Below, one piece after another: positions 17,774 through 27,507 of a stretch of 64,000 nucleotides of DNA. Under the pieces are notes generated by a model, which was not told the DNA's origin, did not search any database, and saw only the letters and a list, made by a program, of their open reading frames with translations. Source of the stretch: CAYPJE01 sp964410945 (GTDB lineage Bacteria > Fidelibacterota > Marinisomatia > Marinisomatales > TCS56); the NCBI GenBank assembly GCA_964410945.1, contig CAYPJE010000008.1, positions 28,291-92,290 of the forward strand, given 5' to 3'. Position 1 is the first letter of the stretch, and each line of letters opens with the position of its first letter. Both the position numbers and the translations under genes were made by a program.

Positions 17774-18532
17774 TCAGGCATGCTTACGATTCAGTTTTGG
17801 AAAAGGAACAAACATATTTGAATTTTTAATGTATTCTTCATAGATCGGGAATTTCTTTTTCAATACTTCTTCCTCTTTATAGGCCGATAAAACATAGTAT
17901 ACTGTCAACAGGATCAGATTTAATACGATCCACATCGATCCACTGGCAATGACCATCCCGATCAATAAAATAATATTGGCTGTATAGATGGGGTGACGAA
18001 CATAACGATACAAACCTTCCTGAATAATATCTTTAGGCACAAACGAATCAAAGCAGGGACTGTATTCATTCCCAAGATTCAGCTTGGCCGTAACAAACAG
18101 GATTATGGCGATTGTAGCAATTGATATCCCAAAATAGACCCAGAACACATGATTGTGAAATTCCAGAAATATAGGGGAATTGCTTAAAAATGAACCAATG
18201 CTGGCGACGATTGTAGTGATTTGGATATACCGATACACAAAACTGAAACTGGACGGTGTTGGGATTTTTTCAGTTTTGCTTTCAGCATATTTTCGACCTT
18301 TATGGTTATAGAAATGAGCCGATATAAAAGCCATTGCAATTGCAAATAATGTGGCGATTATTCCATCAATTGTTACACTATTGATCCAACCCATTACTTT
18401 TGACAGGTAATTAGTCCCCATAACAGCACCCTGATAATTCGCATAAACCGTAGCAGTAACGAACAAACCAGCAAACAAACCGCTTGCTACCTTGCCATTT
18501 CTCTTTTTTGGGGGATAAGTCTTTTTATTCAT
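17774..18532 (-). CDS. Isoprenylcysteine/phospholipid methyltransferase-like membrane protein
   Basis: A 252-residue integral membrane protein of the ICMT/PEMT-like family. The C-terminal signature 'YRYVRHPIYTANIILLIG' followed by 'EEEVLKKKFPIYEEY' is the SAM-binding R-H-P motif and E-E cluster of these methyltransferases. There are six or so hydrophobic helices, with an N-terminal extension of two helices before the conserved core. Possible substrates include phospholipid headgroups or small lipids; the sequence does not decide. A GAGGTAGGAT stretch lies directly upstream of the ATG. Confidence 0.82.
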   Translation of the reverse strand: MNKKTYPPKKRNGKVASGLFAGLFVTATVYANYQGAVMGTNYLSKVMGWINSVTIDGIIATLFAIAMAFISAHFYNHKGRKYAESKTEKIPTPSSFSFVYRYIQITTIVASIGSFLSNSPIFLEFHNHVFWVYFGISIATIAIILFVTAKLNLGNEYSPCFDSFVPKDIIQEGLYRYVRHPIYTANIILLIGMVIASGSMWIVLNLILLTVYYVLSAYKEEEVLKKKFPIYEEYIKNSNMFVPFPKLNRKHA

Positions 18533-18567
18533 ATCCTACCTCAATCCTAGATGATAATTGCTCATGG

Positions 18568-18759
18568 TTATTCATCAAATTTTGACCGTTCATTTTCTTC
18601 CATATAGCCATGCTCAACAAGCCAATCTTCAAATATTTTAAGAATTTGATTGTTCAATGAACGATAGTTCTTGTTAGCCAGATTACGAACGATGGACCAT
18701 ATCCGTGCGGGCAGACGCACAGATTGCACTTTCATTTCCAGCGTTGTCTTTTTTGCCAT
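18568..18759 (-). CDS. Ribbon-helix-helix (Arc-like) DNA-binding protein
   Basis: A 63-residue protein if started at the internal Met 'MAKKTTLEMK'. A longer frame to 18810 adds 17 hydrophobic or aromatic residues that do not look native. A beta-strand segment ('EMKVQSVRLP') followed by two helices ('ARIWSIVRNLANKNYRS' and 'LNNQILKIFEDWLVEHGY') is the Arc/MetJ arrangement, which dimerises and binds DNA with the strand. Such proteins are often antitoxins or local repressors, but no toxin-like gene is adjacent. Neither candidate start has a clear ribosome-binding site. Confidence 0.65.
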   Translation of the reverse strand: MAKKTTLEMKVQSVRLPARIWSIVRNLANKNYRSLNNQILKIFEDWLVEHGYMEENERSKFDE

Positions 18760-18914
18760 GACAAAATATAAAGGAGAATATCTATAATTAACAATATTTA
18801 ACTGATTCAATCTTATTTACACAATTTTGATCTATATTGTTCTTTGTTTAACTGTTTTACACCACTTTATGTTGATGTAATTCTTATTTGTCTATTATCA
18901 TATACTTACCAGAT

Positions 18915-21320
18915 CTAAAAACTATAACCTGCCTTGAAATAGAAACAATATTGTCGCCCTTGATCGGTAAACACAGCCTTCGGCCCCTGACTGTAAACAG
19001 CTTCAATTATACCAACCGGAGTATAGATTTTAACGCCTAACCCAAATCCGGAAATCAAATCTTTATGCTGGTTTACCAGATCAAAATCGATGTCGTACAA
19101 AATGTTCGCACCACAGAATACCATTAAATTTTTCCGGATGAAATAACGGTAATCCAATCGGGCAAACGTAAATTTATTTAACATAAGCTGCCCGTACTGG
19201 ACACCCAGAAAATCATCCTTCCCGCCAAACATGAAATGTTTAACCTCCGGAAGATTGCTCCCTCCTCCATGCCGCAAATATAATCGCATACTGTGCAAGG
19301 TATTAAACGGATGATAATAATCAGCAGCCAGTTCATACCGCGAGAACTCTACCTCTGACTCAACCCGCTTATAAAAACCGGCATAATCAATATCAATCTT
19401 GATTCCCTGTCGGGGAGCAGTATAATTGTCCAGGCGATCCAGATTATACTTAAAATTAAAACCGGAAAGGATATCATTCTCTACACTGGGGAACAAACCC
19501 AATTCAGGAAAGCCAACGGTAGTGTTGATTCTTAGATATTCCTGCTGGTATTCGGATTCCAGAATCCAGTCGTTTCCCTGTTGAATTCCTGCACCGGCAC
19601 TCAACAGAATCGACCGATAGCGATAGACAGCTATTTTACTGCCTGTTTCCGGATCGAACAGGTCAATAGGAATATCGGACGTATTCAGTTTTAAATATGG
19701 ATAGATGGGAAAATCGAGTGTCCGGGATGGATAAAATATTTTCGACTCAAACTTATTCAAACCTAAAAACTGTACGGTATTATCCCATCTCACACCCGGT
19801 AGCAATATATCGGTACCCTGCAGATTTAAAACACCCACAAATGCATAGCGTGAATCGTACCAGGCTCCCAGACGTAATTTGCGCAGTGAATTTTCTTCGA
19901 TATTGATTATCAGGTCTATTTTCTTCTCATCAACCGGATGTATCTCATAATCAATTTTCTCAAAGTAACCCAGGCCATATAAATCATCTATTCTGTTTTG
20001 CACAGTTTTAACATTGAATCGCTCTCCGGGTTTGATACCAAGTAAGCGATAAATAAATGAAAATGATAGTCTTTCGTTACCGGTAATTCTCACACCGTTA
20101 ATCAACGGATATTTTTTGTCAACAACCTCAATGAAAAGTTTGACATAATCGGTCTTATACTGAATCAGCTTATAATCAATTTTCTTAAAATACCCGGTAA
20201 GGAGCATTTTTTGAATCTGCTGCTCAAGCATTTCCTGATCGAAGTAATCGTTCGGTTTTATTTGCAGCAATCCATAAATAGTAGGAAATGGCAAATAGGT
20301 ATTCCCAACAATCGACAATGAATGAATCCTGATCGAATCGGCGTATTCAATTCTCTGATTTAGATCAGCTGATTTATACTGATCCAGTGTCGCCTTCAGA
20401 TCCATCAGTTCCGAACGCGATTTAGCGGCTGCCACCTCACCATTTTTAATCAAATCAACGATCTTATGTCGTTCGAAATCGATTCCCCGGAAAGCTTCCA
20501 GCTCGGTGTATATGTGAATATCGGCATCTTTGGTACCTTCATATAACTGGGCCCGGCGAACTATATTACCGGATTCGATTAAAATGTCAATTCCGTATTT
20601 AAGATCTGAGTAGGTCCGCGAATTCCACCCAACCGATACAGCTATAATAATATCCGCCCCCATTTCACGGGCTGTCGATACAGGGCAATTATCAAGCAGG
20701 CCACCATCGACCAGCAGTGAGTCTCCCCATTGTACCGGTGAAAACACGGTTGGAATCGACATGGTTGAGCGCATCGCTTTTGCCAACGATCCCTCATTTA
20801 GAATTACCAACTGACCAGAATTCAAATCAACTGCTGTACAGCGGAAAGGAATTGGTAACTGGTCAAAATCCGTAATATGTGCATATGGAAAGGTCAGTTG
20901 CGATAATTTTAACGCTATATTCTGTCCTTTCACCAGTCCGCTGGATGGAACCGGCAGATAATTTTCGATACCAAATTCCAACTGGTATTTACCTACATCA
21001 ATTTTTTGAAAATAGGGCAGTTGGTTACGCGGAGGTATATCAGAAAATAATTTTTCCCAGTCCATATCCAAAGCCAGCTTCTCCAGCTCCGTGCCCGAAT
21101 AACCGATCGAATACAGCGCTCCCAGCAATCCACCCATGCTCGTTCCGGCGATATAATCAATTGGAATTTCCAGGGAATCGATCAATTTGATAACACCGAC
21201 ATGAGCCAGCCCCATGGCAGCTCCGCCGGACAACACCAGTCCAATTTTCGGACGATCCTGTCCGCTGGATTGTGAGCTACCAAGAATAATCAGTAATATA
21301 ATTATACCACGCTTAAACAT
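18915..21320 (-). CDS. Patatin-like phospholipase fused to POTRA and barrel domains
   Basis: About 801 residues starting at ATG 21320 (a GTG at 21332 is possible). After a signal peptide, the patatin domain shows the oxyanion loop 'SGGAAMGLAHVG', the nucleophile Ser in 'GTSMGG' and the catalytic Asp in 'LLVDGGLLDNCPV', so a Ser-Asp dyad is intact. Two POTRA-like segments follow (about 330-480, 'VDKKYPLINGVRITGNERLS'), then a C-terminal Omp85-type barrel ending 'FYFKAGYSF'. This matches type Vd (PlpD-like) autotransporters, which expose or release a lipolytic domain. The gene is 26 bp downstream of the M42 peptidase gene. Confidence 0.9.
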   Translation of the reverse strand: MFKRGIIILLIILGSSQSSGQDRPKIGLVLSGGAAMGLAHVGVIKLIDSLEIPIDYIAGTSMGGLLGALYSIGYSGTELEKLALDMDWEKLFSDIPPRNQLPYFQKIDVGKYQLEFGIENYLPVPSSGLVKGQNIALKLSQLTFPYAHITDFDQLPIPFRCTAVDLNSGQLVILNEGSLAKAMRSTMSIPTVFSPVQWGDSLLVDGGLLDNCPVSTAREMGADIIIAVSVGWNSRTYSDLKYGIDILIESGNIVRRAQLYEGTKDADIHIYTELEAFRGIDFERHKIVDLIKNGEVAAAKSRSELMDLKATLDQYKSADLNQRIEYADSIRIHSLSIVGNTYLPFPTIYGLLQIKPNDYFDQEMLEQQIQKMLLTGYFKKIDYKLIQYKTDYVKLFIEVVDKKYPLINGVRITGNERLSFSFIYRLLGIKPGERFNVKTVQNRIDDLYGLGYFEKIDYEIHPVDEKKIDLIINIEENSLRKLRLGAWYDSRYAFVGVLNLQGTDILLPGVRWDNTVQFLGLNKFESKIFYPSRTLDFPIYPYLKLNTSDIPIDLFDPETGSKIAVYRYRSILLSAGAGIQQGNDWILESEYQQEYLRINTTVGFPELGLFPSVENDILSGFNFKYNLDRLDNYTAPRQGIKIDIDYAGFYKRVESEVEFSRYELAADYYHPFNTLHSMRLYLRHGGGSNLPEVKHFMFGGKDDFLGVQYGQLMLNKFTFARLDYRYFIRKNLMVFCGANILYDIDFDLVNQHKDLISGFGLGVKIYTPVGIIEAVYSQGPKAVFTDQGRQYCFYFKAGYSF

Positions 21321-21346
21321 GGTTGATCCCACTATTGTTCATCGTT

Positions 21347-22363
21347 TCATTTTTGTCGCACTGAGCTTCCGATATACTGTAGAATTATATTTTTTGTAGC
21401 CTTAACTCCATCAATATGGGTCCGTTCCACACCATGGGAACTGCTTACCCCCGGCCCGATCAGCGCCACCCTGAGATCCATACCGGCGGCCAGGGCACTG
21501 CCACCATCACTCCCGTAATAGGGGAAAATATCTACTTGGAATGGGATCTTATTCACCCGGGCCAGCTTTACCAGTCGCTGGCGAAATTCATGGTCGTAGG
21601 GGCCGTTGCTGTCTTTGGCACAGATCGAAACAGCCGTTTCCCGTCCGGTTACATTCTCACCAACAACTCCCATATCGGCCACCAGCAGCTCCTTCGCCGA
21701 TTGTGGTATCCCAGCCGAACCGCCGTGGCCAACTTCCTCATAATTCGAAAAGAAAAAACCGATTGAATGTTGTTTAATATCATCAGCATTATTTAGCAAT
21801 ATATCCAGCATCACACCGGAACAGGCTTTATCATCGAGGAACCGTGATTTGATAAAACCGGTCTCAGTATATTCAAAACGGGGATCAAAGAAAATAAAAT
21901 CACCAGGAGCAATACCCAGTTTCTCTGTTGCTTTCCGGTCGGAAGTAACAGCATCCACTCGAATATGCATTTTCTCCATTTTCCGTTCGGTTTTGGATAA
22001 TTCGCGATTTACATGAGCCGCCGGATTGTTGATTAAAAAGGTACCACGATATTCCTTCCCCTTCTCTGTCAATACTGAAACATGTTCCCCCTCGAAGCTG
22101 TTGGGCGGCCAGCCGCCAATCTGCGTTATTTCCAATGTCCCATCGCTTTTTATATATTTAACCATACCACCAAGGGTATCAATATGTCCCGCAATCACTG
22201 ATTCAGGTGAATCCGTTGTTGAAACCAGTAAACCTCCCTTGTTGGTTTCTGTTATTACATACTCCATATTACGCAGTCGGTTTTTAATATGTGTAACAAT
22301 GGCACTGGTATATCCGCTGGGAGAGTTAATTCCAATCAATTCACTAATGATGTCAACAGTCAT
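21347..22363 (-). CDS. M42 family aminopeptidase
   Basis: A 338-residue cytosolic metallopeptidase of family M42 (glutamyl aminopeptidase/tetrahedral aminopeptidase group). Metal and catalytic residues are visible: His and Asp in 'IAGHIDTLGGM', the bridging Asp in 'RFLDDKACSGVM', the Glu pair in 'NYEEVGHGGSAG', and a late His in 'VSSSHGVERTH'. These enzymes form dodecameric tetrahedra that trim N-terminal residues from short peptides. Length fits the family. Confidence 0.93.
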   Translation of the reverse strand: MTVDIISELIGINSPSGYTSAIVTHIKNRLRNMEYVITETNKGGLLVSTTDSPESVIAGHIDTLGGMVKYIKSDGTLEITQIGGWPPNSFEGEHVSVLTEKGKEYRGTFLINNPAAHVNRELSKTERKMEKMHIRVDAVTSDRKATEKLGIAPGDFIFFDPRFEYTETGFIKSRFLDDKACSGVMLDILLNNADDIKQHSIGFFFSNYEEVGHGGSAGIPQSAKELLVADMGVVGENVTGRETAVSICAKDSNGPYDHEFRQRLVKLARVNKIPFQVDIFPYYGSDGGSALAAGMDLRVALIGPGVSSSHGVERTHIDGVKATKNIILQYIGSSVRQK

Positions 22364-22577
22364 TTATTCACCTTAAATATTTAATTTGTACTTGATAAAG
22401 TTACATGATTATTTCCAATAGATAAACCGGATCAGGAATTCGGCGCTATCAACAAATAATTCGTCGAATCATGAAGGAAATGTTCTAATTTACCGAACTG
22501 CATATAGCTCATAATCTCTTGTTAGTCACATTAGCTGACAAAATTTATTTAATTGATCACAGAAAGGATAATGATTA

Positions 22578-23273
22578 ATGAAACATATATTAATCGGCAC
22601 TCTGATTCTTATGCTTCTGGCTTGTAGCGGTACTGAGCAGACCGCCGAGATCACCAAACTGGAATCACGCCAGGATTCGATCAGCTATTCGATCGGAATG
22701 GATATTGGCGGTACACTGAACATGCAATTCATCGAAGTTGACCCGGCGGTATTATACCAGGGTTTTAAAGATGGATACGGTGAAGGATCCGAGCTGATAC
22801 CGATGGATCAGCGTCAGGCTATCCTGATGGCCTATCAGCAGGAATTGCGTGTTGTCCAGGCTGAAAAACGCCAGGAAATGACGGCCAAGAATCTGATGGA
22901 AGCCAATGATTTTCTTAACGAGAACAGTGGAAACGACGGGGTGATTGTACTCCCCAGCGGATTACAGTACAAAGTTCTGGTTACCGGTGACGGACCGGTA
23001 CCAACCAGCCAGGACCGTGTAAAAGTACACTATGCCGGTAAATTACTGGATGGAACTGAATTTGACAGTTCTCATCGTCGGGGACAACCGGCAACCTTCG
23101 GAGTAACCGGTGTAATCAAAGGTTGGGTCGAAGCCCTTCAACTGATGCAAGTCGGTTCTAAATGGGAGCTCTATATTCCCCCTGCTCTAGGTTACGGCGA
23201 ACGTGGTTCACAGAATATTCCGCCTAATTCAGCATTGATTTTTGAAGTGGAGTTGCTAGAAATAGTAAACTGA
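22578..23273 (+). CDS. FKBP-type peptidyl-prolyl isomerase lipoprotein
   Basis: A 231-residue isomerase that speeds folding of proline-containing proteins in the periplasm. It has a lipobox 'LLACSG' (Cys16), an N-terminal alpha-helical dimerisation domain ('SIGMDIGGTLNMQ', about 30-115) as in Mip/FkpA, and a C-terminal FKBP domain ('VKVHYAGKLLDGTEFDSS', 'GVIKGWVEALQLMQVGSKWELYIPPALGYG'). The FKBP pocket aromatics are present. An AGAAAGGA ribosome-binding site precedes the start. It is a single-gene unit, divergent from the M42 gene and closed by a hairpin. Confidence 0.94.
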   Translation: MKHILIGTLILMLLACSGTEQTAEITKLESRQDSISYSIGMDIGGTLNMQFIEVDPAVLYQGFKDGYGEGSELIPMDQRQAILMAYQQELRVVQAEKRQEMTAKNLMEANDFLNENSGNDGVIVLPSGLQYKVLVTGDGPVPTSQDRVKVHYAGKLLDGTEFDSSHRRGQPATFGVTGVIKGWVEALQLMQVGSKWELYIPPALGYGERGSQNIPPNSALIFEVELLEIVN

Positions 23274-23280
23274 ATTTCTG

Positions 23281-23302
23281 GGGGCGGTTGAAAAACCGCC
23301 CC
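23281..23302. terminator. Hairpin between convergent genes
   Basis: A perfect 9-bp GC-rich stem (23281-23289 with 23294-23302, loop of 4) lies between the FKBP gene and the convergent barrel protein gene. The T tract is weak on both strands, so it may work with other factors or mainly stabilise 3' ends. Confidence 0.6.
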
Positions 23303-24298
23303 TTAAAATATCAACTGGGGCTGGAGAATGATCTGGTTGGTATGTTTCCATGCTTCCAGAAATGTATCGGTTTGAATGTCATATTCCGGGAAATGCTCCT
23401 GAAGCCAACCCAGCCTGATACCTAATAACAGCTTCCCGATTGACTTGTACTTTGTGTAATCGATGTATACACGCGTTAAATCGCTTAAATTTTTTGAAGA
23501 TAATTGAAGTTCTATGGTCCACGAATAATTCGCTGTCAGTTGCCACCCTTTTTGATTTTTATCGGTATTGTGTAATTTTGAAAACAGCGTTAAGGTATTT
23601 GGTATTTCCGGGATTCCATAATCCCGGTATCCAGCCTTGAAATCCCAGAATCTTTTCCGTCTTCCCGGATTTCCTTCCCCTTTCATTTTCCATTCCAGCC
23701 GCCACCAATCCGATTTAACTAACCGGCTTTGAAATATCTGATTGTGGCCGGCTGTCAAAACGAATCCTGATATTCCACGCGCAGCAACCTGCAGATTGAA
23801 TTCGTCATCCAGTTCCCAGTAAGTAGATATATCACCCAAGAAAACACTGGTGGACCAGGGTTCCTGGTAACCGGCGCCCAACGATCGGATTAAATTAATT
23901 TCATCGGATACTGTAAATCTTCTGTAAAGTGATCCATTATCCCGCATCATAATTACGGACAACCAGGCTAACGGGTATTCCGTCAATTCCAGTAGCAGAA
24001 ATCTTGGCCGTACCGATTTATTGATCATGTTCCGGAATAATGCTTTAATATCATTATCCCAGATATCAATATCATTTGGTTCATAAAAAGATAAATAAAT
24101 ATTCTGATATGTACGATAAGGGCCGGCCACAAAACTTAAACCAAGGTTGGTACCGATAAACTCAAAATGCCGATGATAACCAGAAGATAATCGAACCAGA
24201 CAATTTTTGCCATCATCAGTTGGTTCATCGTCATTCTGGCTCTGGAAGCAGAAGCTGGCAGTCAACAGAACCAATAAAAATATTAATTGTTGTCGCAT
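23303..24298 (-). CDS. Putative outer-membrane beta-barrel protein
   Basis: A 331-residue exported protein with a signal peptide ('LIFLLVLLTASFCFQ'). The mature part is rich in alternating aromatic/polar strands ('WQLTANYSWTIELQL', 'LLLGIRLGWLQEHF') and ends 'NQIILQPQLIF', whose terminal Phe is typical of outer-membrane barrels. I cannot assign a family. Its stop codon touches the hairpin at 23281-23302. Confidence 0.6.
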   Translation of the reverse strand: MRQQLIFLLVLLTASFCFQSQNDDEPTDDGKNCLVRLSSGYHRHFEFIGTNLGLSFVAGPYRTYQNIYLSFYEPNDIDIWDNDIKALFRNMINKSVRPRFLLLELTEYPLAWLSVIMMRDNGSLYRRFTVSDEINLIRSLGAGYQEPWSTSVFLGDISTYWELDDEFNLQVAARGISGFVLTAGHNQIFQSRLVKSDWWRLEWKMKGEGNPGRRKRFWDFKAGYRDYGIPEIPNTLTLFSKLHNTDKNQKGWQLTANYSWTIELQLSSKNLSDLTRVYIDYTKYKSIGKLLLGIRLGWLQEHFPEYDIQTDTFLEAWKHTNQIILQPQLIF

Positions 24299-24437
24299 TG
24301 CAGACGATTATTTTCAGTAAATATAACTTCAATCGCCATAGTAATCCTAGCTCATCAGAACCATCGTTAATGATGATTCACTTCACCTGACCGGTGTAAC
24401 TTCAAACCTTTAAAAATGCAACAACACCAGATTCAAG

Positions 24438-27400
24438 ATGATTAAACGACTCGCACTGATATTACTTACAGCTTTATTCACCGGTTGCGCATCCCACCTG
24501 GATGTTGACGCCGATTCACAATACGATTACAAAAGCCAGGATTTCCGGACCAGGAAAGTTCATCGTCGCGCCGAAAAATACCTTTCCAAGGGAATGGCGG
24601 GAGAGCTGGCTGTTCCGGTACATGAAAAAACAGCAGTCGAAATGGTTAAGCTGGACCGGGCAAACCGTTCCATTGATATATTTTACAGTAAACATTTTTC
24701 CTATTCACCGCTGAGAAAAACGAATGTAGCCCAGCTAAATGAGCAAATACGCAGGGAATTCGGGTGGCGCTATCGTAATTATTCGATCACTATCCGTTCC
24801 CTGGGCGAACCAATTGAAAGCCTGATACCTAATTTTTACCGCAATCCACCGGACCGTGACACAAACCGTTTACCAAATAACCGATCTTTACCGCCATTAC
24901 CGTTTGTAACAAAAAAACACCAGCCGGTTTTACCTGTCCGTGGGCTTCAAAATCATACTGTCGCCCTCTGGGCCAGTCACGGCTGGTATTATGATAATAA
25001 CGGTAAACACTGGTCCTGGCAGAGGCCGAGACTGTTCCAATCTGTGGAAGACCTTTTGCCCCTCTCCTTCACTCTCCAATATCTGATACCAATGCTGGAA
25101 AATGCCGGAGCGTATGTATTTACACCACGCGAAAGGGATCTACAAACTAATGAAGTTATTGTTGATAATGACACCCCTGAATTGAACGGCAGGTATGCTG
25201 AGAAAACCAGCGGTGGAAACATTTGGCTTACTGCTCCTGATCCTGGATTTTCCATTGGTTTAACACCCTATGTCAGTGGTGATAATCCCTTTGCGCTGGG
25301 AACCAGCCGGTTCGGAAAAACAAACAATCAAAATGACCTGACCGCGGAATGGATACCGGAGATACCGGAAACCGGACGCTACTCAGTTCAAATCGCCTAT
25401 CATTCCACAGACAGCTCTACTGCCAAGGCTTTGTATACCGTTTATCATCGCGGCGGGAAAACAGAATACATGGTCAATCAGCAGATTGGTGGCGGTACCT
25501 GGATTTATCTGGGAGAATTTGATTTCTCGGCCGGTATTAATCCCACTTCCGGGAAAGTAGTCCTGAACAGCGGTGAAACCGGTCCTGGAAGAATTATTTC
25601 CGCTGATGCCATCAAATTCGGGGGTGGAATGGGTGATATTGCCCGGGAAGGTCAGATCAGCCGCCGTGCCCGTTATATTGAGGCTGCCCGCTACTATTTG
25701 CAATATGCTGGCATCCATGACACCCTGGTTTACAATTTAAACGCTGACACCCTTGATTATACCGACGATTATCAATGCCGGGGAGAATGGGTCAATTATC
25801 TGAAAGGCGCCCCATACGGCCCCAATCGCGACCGGTCAGTCCAAGGCCTTGGTATCCCCATCGATGTTTCACTGGCTTTTCATACCGACGCAGGAATAAA
25901 ACACAATGAAGCAGTGGGCACACTATCCATATACAGTTACGAGGATATCGATTCCAGCTTGACCTTTCCTGATGGTATGTCGCGTCTGGCGAACCGCGAT
26001 TTAGCCGATATACTGCAAACACAGATTGTTGATGACATTCGCTGGAAATATGACTCCAGCTGGCCCCGCCGGTATCTGATGAATGCCGGGTACAGCGAAA
26101 CCTATCGGCCTAATGTACCGTCCGCATTGATTGAACTGCTGTCCCATCAGAATTTTTACGATATGCAGTTTGCCAATGATCCGCTTTTCAAATTTGATGC
26201 CAGCCGATCGATCTATAAAGGAATACTTAAATTTATTGCCACTCAGTACGACCGGGAGTATGTTGTCCAACCCCTGCCGGTAGACCATTTCAATTTGAAG
26301 ACAGATAATGGCAATATTGAATTAAGCTGGCAACCAGTTAAAGATATACTTGAACCTACCGCCGTAGCTGACGGGTATATAGTATATCTCCGTGAAGATG
26401 CCAATAGCTTCGACAACGGCAGATACATTGATTCGGTCAATCATTGGATACATAAAGATATTATACCAGGGATTACTTACAGCTATAAAGTAACGGCAGT
26501 AAACAAGGGTGGTGAAAGCTTCCCATCGGAAGTGCTGTCAGCCTGTATCTTCCCGGCTGATACGATTCCTGTTCTAATCGTAAACGGTTTCGACCGCGTC
26601 TCCGCCCCGGTTATTATCGCAGACAGTGACAAAAGCGGCTTCCAGCCAACAATCGACAATGGCGTATCCGATCATTATAGTTTCAGCTATTCCGGCCCAC
26701 AGATCGATTACGATACAAAATCACCGTTCATTTCCAATATCAACCCCGGGCACGGTGCCAGTGCTTCAAATTATGAAACCCGTATTCTCCCCGGTAACAC
26801 ACACGATTTTACCTTTATCCACGGTCAGGCAATTAAAGCGAATCATAGATCGTTCATATCCACCAGTGATGAAGCGGTCGAGGCAGGGCTCATCGATTTG
26901 AAAGCCTACCGGACAGTGGATTTTCTGCTGGGTGAAGAACGGCAGACTGCCAGCCCTGGCCGAAAACAGATTGTCTCATTCAAGACTCTATCCACTGCGT
27001 TACAGGACAGTATTCAAAACTATCTGAACACCGGAGGTGGATTAATTTTTAGCGGTGCCTATATCGGGACAGACTTGAACACCAGTAACACTGATAAGCA
27101 ATATTCCAATCAAATATTGAAATTCAATTTACTCATGGACCAGGCTGTCAAGACCGGAGGTGTTTTTGCCGCTGACACCCTATTTGCCCCAAATGAGTTT
27201 GATTTTCAATTCAACACAGGTTCCAGCAATACTATCTATACAGTGGAATCACCGGATGCCCTGCTGAGTATTCCCGATGAATCGGTTACCATCCTGAGGT
27301 ACAATGAAAATCACTATGGTGCAGCAATCGGTTACAAGGGTGATTATGCTCTGATCGTTTGCGGCTTTCCCCTGGAAACCATTATCGACGAGGATGATCG

Positions 27401-27500
27401 TATCAAACTGTTTGGGTTTGCGCTTAACTATCTGGCAGGAGATTTTCGTACCAGTGTATCAAATCCTGAAAATCTGATACCTGAAGAGAACCAAGAATAA
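24438..27500 (+). CDS. Amidase_3-like lipoprotein with inserted golvesin-like domain and FN3
   Basis: A 1020-residue lipoprotein ('LFTGC', Cys17). Two separated segments together match an N-acetylmuramoyl-L-alanine amidase (Amidase_3). The first (about 174-235) has 'ALWASHGWYYDN' (H181), a Glu in 'VEDLLPL' (204) and 'AYVFTPRERD'. The second (about 405-600) has 'LAFHTDAG' (His ~480) and 'VPSALIELLSHQNF' (Glu ~565). Between them lies a beta-rich golvesin C-terminal-like domain (about 300-398, 'GGGTWIYLGEFDF', 'ADAIKFGGG'). An FN3 domain follows from ~614, then a C-terminal module of unknown type. The set implies a cell-wall hydrolase anchored in the outer membrane. I have seen similar architectures mislabelled xanthan lyase in Bacteroidetes. 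Confidence 0.75.
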   Translation: MIKRLALILLTALFTGCASHLDVDADSQYDYKSQDFRTRKVHRRAEKYLSKGMAGELAVPVHEKTAVEMVKLDRANRSIDIFYSKHFSYSPLRKTNVAQLNEQIRREFGWRYRNYSITIRSLGEPIESLIPNFYRNPPDRDTNRLPNNRSLPPLPFVTKKHQPVLPVRGLQNHTVALWASHGWYYDNNGKHWSWQRPRLFQSVEDLLPLSFTLQYLIPMLENAGAYVFTPRERDLQTNEVIVDNDTPELNGRYAEKTSGGNIWLTAPDPGFSIGLTPYVSGDNPFALGTSRFGKTNNQNDLTAEWIPEIPETGRYSVQIAYHSTDSSTAKALYTVYHRGGKTEYMVNQQIGGGTWIYLGEFDFSAGINPTSGKVVLNSGETGPGRIISADAIKFGGGMGDIAREGQISRRARYIEAARYYLQYAGIHDTLVYNLNADTLDYTDDYQCRGEWVNYLKGAPYGPNRDRSVQGLGIPIDVSLAFHTDAGIKHNEAVGTLSIYSYEDIDSSLTFPDGMSRLANRDLADILQTQIVDDIRWKYDSSWPRRYLMNAGYSETYRPNVPSALIELLSHQNFYDMQFANDPLFKFDASRSIYKGILKFIATQYDREYVVQPLPVDHFNLKTDNGNIELSWQPVKDILEPTAVADGYIVYLREDANSFDNGRYIDSVNHWIHKDIIPGITYSYKVTAVNKGGESFPSEVLSACIFPADTIPVLIVNGFDRVSAPVIIADSDKSGFQPTIDNGVSDHYSFSYSGPQIDYDTKSPFISNINPGHGASASNYETRILPGNTHDFTFIHGQAIKANHRSFISTSDEAVEAGLIDLKAYRTVDFLLGEERQTASPGRKQIVSFKTLSTALQDSIQNYLNTGGGLIFSGAYIGTDLNTSNTDKQYSNQILKFNLLMDQAVKTGGVFAADTLFAPNEFDFQFNTGSSNTIYTVESPDALLSIPDESVTILRYNENHYGAAIGYKGDYALIVCGFPLETIIDEDDRIKLFGFALNYLAGDFRTSVSNPENLIPEENQE

Positions 27501-27507
27501 TAGTTCC

